A stretch of 8,159 bases of DNA from VBDM01 sp035637655 (lineage in GTDB: Bacteria > Pseudomonadota > Gammaproteobacteria > Burkholderiales > SG8-39): positions 1 to 8,159 of the forward strand of contig DASPWT010000241.1 of assembly GCA_035637655.1 (NCBI GenBank). Reading direction: 5' to 3'. Below are positions 6,682 to 8,159 of this stretch, piece after piece. The notes under the pieces were generated by a model. The model saw nothing but the letters and a program-made list of their open reading frames with translations, did not search any database and was not told where the DNA came from. Position 1 is the stretch's first letter; each line of letters opens with the position of its first letter. The position numbers were made by a program, and so were the translations under genes.

Positions 6682-7131
6682 TCACGCGGCCCTGGCGGCG
6701 GCGTGGATCGCTTCGCGCACCTGCTGGAAGGTGCCGCAGCGGCAGATGTTGGTGATGCTCGCGTCGATGTCGGCGTCGGTTGGCTTCGGCTTCGCCTTGA
6801 GTAAAGCCGCCACGGCCATGATCATGCCCGACTGGCAGTAGCCGCATTGCGGCACGTCGTGATCGATCCACGCCTTCTGCACCTTGTGCAGGGTCTTGCC
6901 CGAGGCGAGGCCCTCGATCGTGGTGATCTTGGCGCCGCTTACCGCGCTCACGGGCACTGAGCACGAACGCATCGGGACGCCGTTCACGTGCACGGTGCAA
7001 GCTCCGCACTGCGCGACGCCGCAGCCGTATTTGGTGCCGGTGAGGCCGACCTGTTCGCGTATCACCCACAGCAGAGGCGTGGTCGGATCGACGTCGACCT
7101 CGTGAGACTTGCCGTTGATTGTCAGGCGCAT
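6682..7131 (-). CDS. (2Fe-2S)-binding subunit of molybdenum hydroxylase (IorA-like)
   Basis: This is the iron-sulfur electron-transfer subunit that partners the downstream molybdopterin subunit. It is 149 aa. The plant-type [2Fe-2S] cluster ligands are Cys37, Cys42, Cys45 and Cys57 (Gly-Cys-Gly-Val-Ala-Gln-Cys-Gly-Ala-Cys, then Ser-Cys-Ser). The second, helical-domain cluster uses Cys96, Cys99 (Cys-Gly-Tyr-Cys-Gln-Ser-Gly), Cys130 and Cys132 (Cys-Arg-Cys-Gly). All eight are present. There is no signal peptide, so it probably travels through Tat with the signal-bearing large subunit. The ATG at 7131 was chosen because GGAGAG lies 6 nt upstream and the mature fold begins at Met-Arg-Leu-Thr-Ile-Asn-Gly; the longer TTG start at 7161 adds ten unconserved-looking residues. 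No FAD-binding subunit gene is present, as in cytochrome-c-linked members of the family. It is the first gene of the operon. Confidence 0.94.
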   Translation of the reverse strand: MRLTINGKSHEVDVDPTTPLLWVIREQVGLTGTKYGCGVAQCGACTVHVNGVPMRSCSVPVSAVSGAKITTIEGLASGKTLHKVQKAWIDHDVPQCGYCQSGMIMAVAALLKAKPKPTDADIDASITNICRCGTFQQVREAIHAAARAA

Positions 7132-7141
7132 TGCGTTCTCT

Positions 7142-7175
7142 CCAGATGAGCATGTGGCCAAGAGGTTTCATCTGG
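7142..7175 (-). promoter_or_regulatory. Leader hairpin reaching the ribosome binding site of the operon's first gene
   Basis: A perfect 8-bp inverted repeat (CCAGATGA / TCATCTGG on the minus strand, arms 7168-7175 and 7142-7149) encloses an 18-nt loop. The last two bases of its downstream arm (7142-7143) are the first two bases of the GGAGAG Shine-Dalgarno (7138-7143) of the [2Fe-2S] subunit gene. If it forms in mRNA, it could restrict ribosome access. Chance occurrence in GC-rich DNA cannot be excluded. Confidence 0.4.
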
Positions 7176-7196
7176 CGCCGGCCACGCGCGGGCGCC
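7174..7196 (-). repeat. GGCGCC inverted repeat in the leader
   Basis: Two copies of the self-complementary hexamer GGCGCC (7174-7179 and 7191-7196) are separated by 11 nt and could form a GC-rich hairpin in the mRNA leader. The two bases 7174-7175 also belong to the hairpin spanning 7142-7175, so the two structures compete slightly. No U-run follows, so this is not an intrinsic terminator. Confidence 0.35.
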
Positions 7197-7206
7197 GTAA
7201 GACCAA

Positions 7207-7234
7207 ATTCTACTAGGCCCCATGGCACTTGCAA
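7207..7234 (-). promoter_or_regulatory. Possible sigma70-type promoter for the hydroxylase-sox operon
   Basis: On the minus strand TTGCAA (7234-7229, four of six matches to TTGACA) is followed after 16 bp by TAGAAT (7212-7207, five of six to TATAAT). Transcription would start near 7200, giving a leader of about 70 nt before the ATG at 7131 that contains both inverted repeats. It sits in the only sizeable gap on this strand, which supports it, but the match is imperfect. Confidence 0.4.
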
Positions 7235-7266
7235 GCATGGCGGCGGCTCGCGCGTCGCGTCAGCAT
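7213..7266 (-). CDS. Possible 17-codon leader ORF with Cys-Lys-Cys-His
   Basis: An ATG preceded at 6 nt by AGAGGAG (7273-7279), the strongest Shine-Dalgarno in this gap, opens a short frame encoding MLTRRASRRHACKCHGA and ending in tandem TAG codons. It lies 22 nt after the stop of the FAD monooxygenase and about 80 nt before the [2Fe-2S] subunit gene. The peptide is basic and has two cysteines two codons apart close to its end, as expected if a ribosome were to sense cysteine supply or if the peptide bound a metal. The candidate promoter at 7207-7234 overlaps it, so a transcript from that promoter would not contain it; only read-through from the monooxygenase or a more distant promoter would. 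I do not recognise a family. It may be a chance ORF. Confidence 0.35.
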   Translation of the reverse strand: MLTRRASRRHACKCHGA

Positions 7267-7288
7267 GGGTTTCTCCTCTGGCGGAATC

Positions 7289-8159
7289 TTATACGGTGTG
7301 AGCCTTCCCATCCAGGCGCATTTGACGCTCAGCGAGATAAGCGTTCACGGCCTCCGCGTCGAGGCGCGTCCCGGCGAGCCCGACGTGACCGTCGGGTCGC
7401 AATAGGTAGAAGGCCGGTCCCGAAATCTGCGCGCGGGCGAGCTCTTGCGCGTTGTGCGCCTCGTCGGGGATCACGTGGATGCGCAAAAGCTCGCCGAGTC
7501 CCAGCGCTTCTCCCGAAGGCGCGGGCTGCCCGGTCACGATCAGGTTGAAGCGCGTGTCGTCGAGTTTCTGGAACAGGTCTTCGACCGCGCCGTTCGCCTG
7601 CAGCTTGAGCTGCAGCCACGGGAAGCGATCGCCCGCCACCGGCGCGCCGTCGGGCAGGCCCGTCAAGTTTTTCGACAGCGGGCTTTCCCGGTAGGCGATG
7701 CCGGTTTGGGAGATGGTGCGGAACGCCAGCGTCTGCACGCGCTTGAACCTCATCGCAAAGGCGGCAATCCTGGCGAGGATGCGCGTGCGGAACAGCCCCG
7801 CTATCCACCGGTCGGATACGACCAGATTGAACGCGCGGTCGGTGGTGCGCAGTAGCCGCTGGGCGACCGGAATGCGTTCCTGTTCATACGTGTCGAGCAA
7901 GGCCGTATCCGCATGACCCTCGACGACGAGCGCGAGCTTCCACGCCAGGTTGTACGCATCCTGCAGACCGGTGTTCATGCCCTGCCCGCCAGCCGGGCTG
8001 TGCACGTGCGCCGCGTCACCGAGCAGGAAGCAACGCCGGTCGCGGAACTTCTCCGCGGCCCGGTGATGGATGCGGTAGGTGGAGAACCAGCTGCATTCCT
8101 TGAAGTCCAGGTTGGCTCCCGCCTCCCGCCGTATATCGGGACTCAGCTCCTCGAACGTG
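7289..8159 (-). CDS. FAD-dependent aromatic-ring monooxygenase, PheA/MhpA/TfdB type (5' partial)
   Basis: This is a flavoprotein hydroxylase that would add one oxygen atom to a phenolic ring using NAD(P)H and O2, probably in the cytoplasm. The frame is open to the window edge, so the N-terminal dinucleotide-binding Gly-X-Gly-X-X-Gly is outside; 289 C-terminal residues are visible of a usual 500-600. The diagnostic FAD-ribityl motif is Gly-Asp-Ala-Ala-His-Val-His-Ser-Pro-Ala-Gly-Gly-Gln-Gly-Met-Asn at visible residues 47-62, followed by Leu-Gln-Asp-Ala-Tyr-Asn-Leu-Ala-Trp-Lys. The end has the thioredoxin-like C-terminal domain with Phe-Tyr-Leu-Leu-Arg-Pro-Asp-Gly-His-Val-Gly, typical of the phenol-hydroxylase branch. 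It has the same orientation as the hydroxylase-sox operon but is separated from it by 157 bp. The substrate cannot be named. The family call is secure. Confidence 0.92.
   Translation of the reverse strand, partial: TFEELSPDIRREAGANLDFKECSWFSTYRIHHRAAEKFRDRRCFLLGDAAHVHSPAGGQGMNTGLQDAYNLAWKLALVVEGHADTALLDTYEQERIPVAQRLLRTTDRAFNLVVSDRWIAGLFRTRILARIAAFAMRFKRVQTLAFRTISQTGIAYRESPLSKNLTGLPDGAPVAGDRFPWLQLKLQANGAVEDLFQKLDDTRFNLIVTGQPAPSGEALGLGELLRIHVIPDEAHNAQELARAQISGPAFYLLRPDGHVGLAGTRLDAEAVNAYLAERQMRLDGKAHTV

Noticed and set aside
5288..6841. 517-codon plus-strand open frame
   Set aside because: Antisense of the molybdopterin subunit gene with low-complexity composition and no recognisable domain.
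6671..7234. N-terminal extension of the molybdopterin subunit frame up to 7234
   Set aside because: The extension is Arg-rich shadow sequence across the [2Fe-2S] gene. The Tat signal and Shine-Dalgarno place the start at 6670.
1..8159. CRISPR array, insertion sequence, tRNA or rRNA
   Set aside because: No spaced direct repeats, transposase-like protein, terminal inverted repeats or RNA-gene sequence was recognised; nearly every base is in a metabolic gene.

Overview
The window is GC-rich, tightly packed bacterial DNA. Gene content (a DctPQM TRAP transporter, sox sulfur-oxidation genes, a periplasmic molybdenum hydroxylase and an aromatic-ring FAD monooxygenase), GC level and protein style suggest a betaproteobacterium, probably Burkholderiales-like. 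This is inferred from gene families and composition; there is no rRNA or marker gene to confirm it.

Plus strand, 1-2493: a TRAP transporter operon. It holds the substrate-binding protein (5' end outside the window), the small membrane subunit DctQ (TTG start) and the large membrane subunit DctM, which overlaps dctQ by 4 nt.

Minus strand, 7131 down to 2498: one very compact six-gene operon, read as [2Fe-2S] subunit, Tat-exported molybdopterin subunit, soxX, soxY, soxZ, soxA. Junctions are 11 nt, a 14-nt overlap, coupling of soxY to the soxX stop, 1 nt, and a 4-nt overlap. soxA converges on dctM with only 4 bp between the stop codons, so no soxB, soxCD or other gene follows soxA. The first two genes form an isoquinoline-1-oxidoreductase/nicotinate-dehydrogenase-like hydroxylase with no FAD subunit. 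Its expected electron sink is a periplasmic cytochrome c, and SoxX and SoxA are the only cytochromes encoded here. SoxY keeps a cysteine near its C-terminus, but the usual GGCGG arm is replaced by Ser-Ala-Cys-Leu-Glu-Glu-Gly-Leu-Ile. Together this looks like a SoxXA-YZ module linked to a molybdenum hydroxylase rather than an ordinary thiosulfate-oxidising sox cluster.

Minus strand, 7132-7288: a 157-bp leader between the FAD monooxygenase and the operon. It contains a possible sigma70-type promoter, a 17-codon ORF with a strong Shine-Dalgarno and a Cys-Lys-Cys-His motif, and two partly overlapping inverted repeats, one of which runs into the ribosome binding site of the first operon gene.

Minus strand, 8159 down to 7289: the C-terminal part of a PheA/MhpA/TfdB-type FAD-dependent aromatic hydroxylase whose start lies beyond the window.

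One reading, which is inference, is that the TRAP system imports an aromatic or organosulfur acid, the two oxygenase-type enzymes oxidise it, and SoxXA-YZ handles electrons or a sulfur-containing group released in the process.
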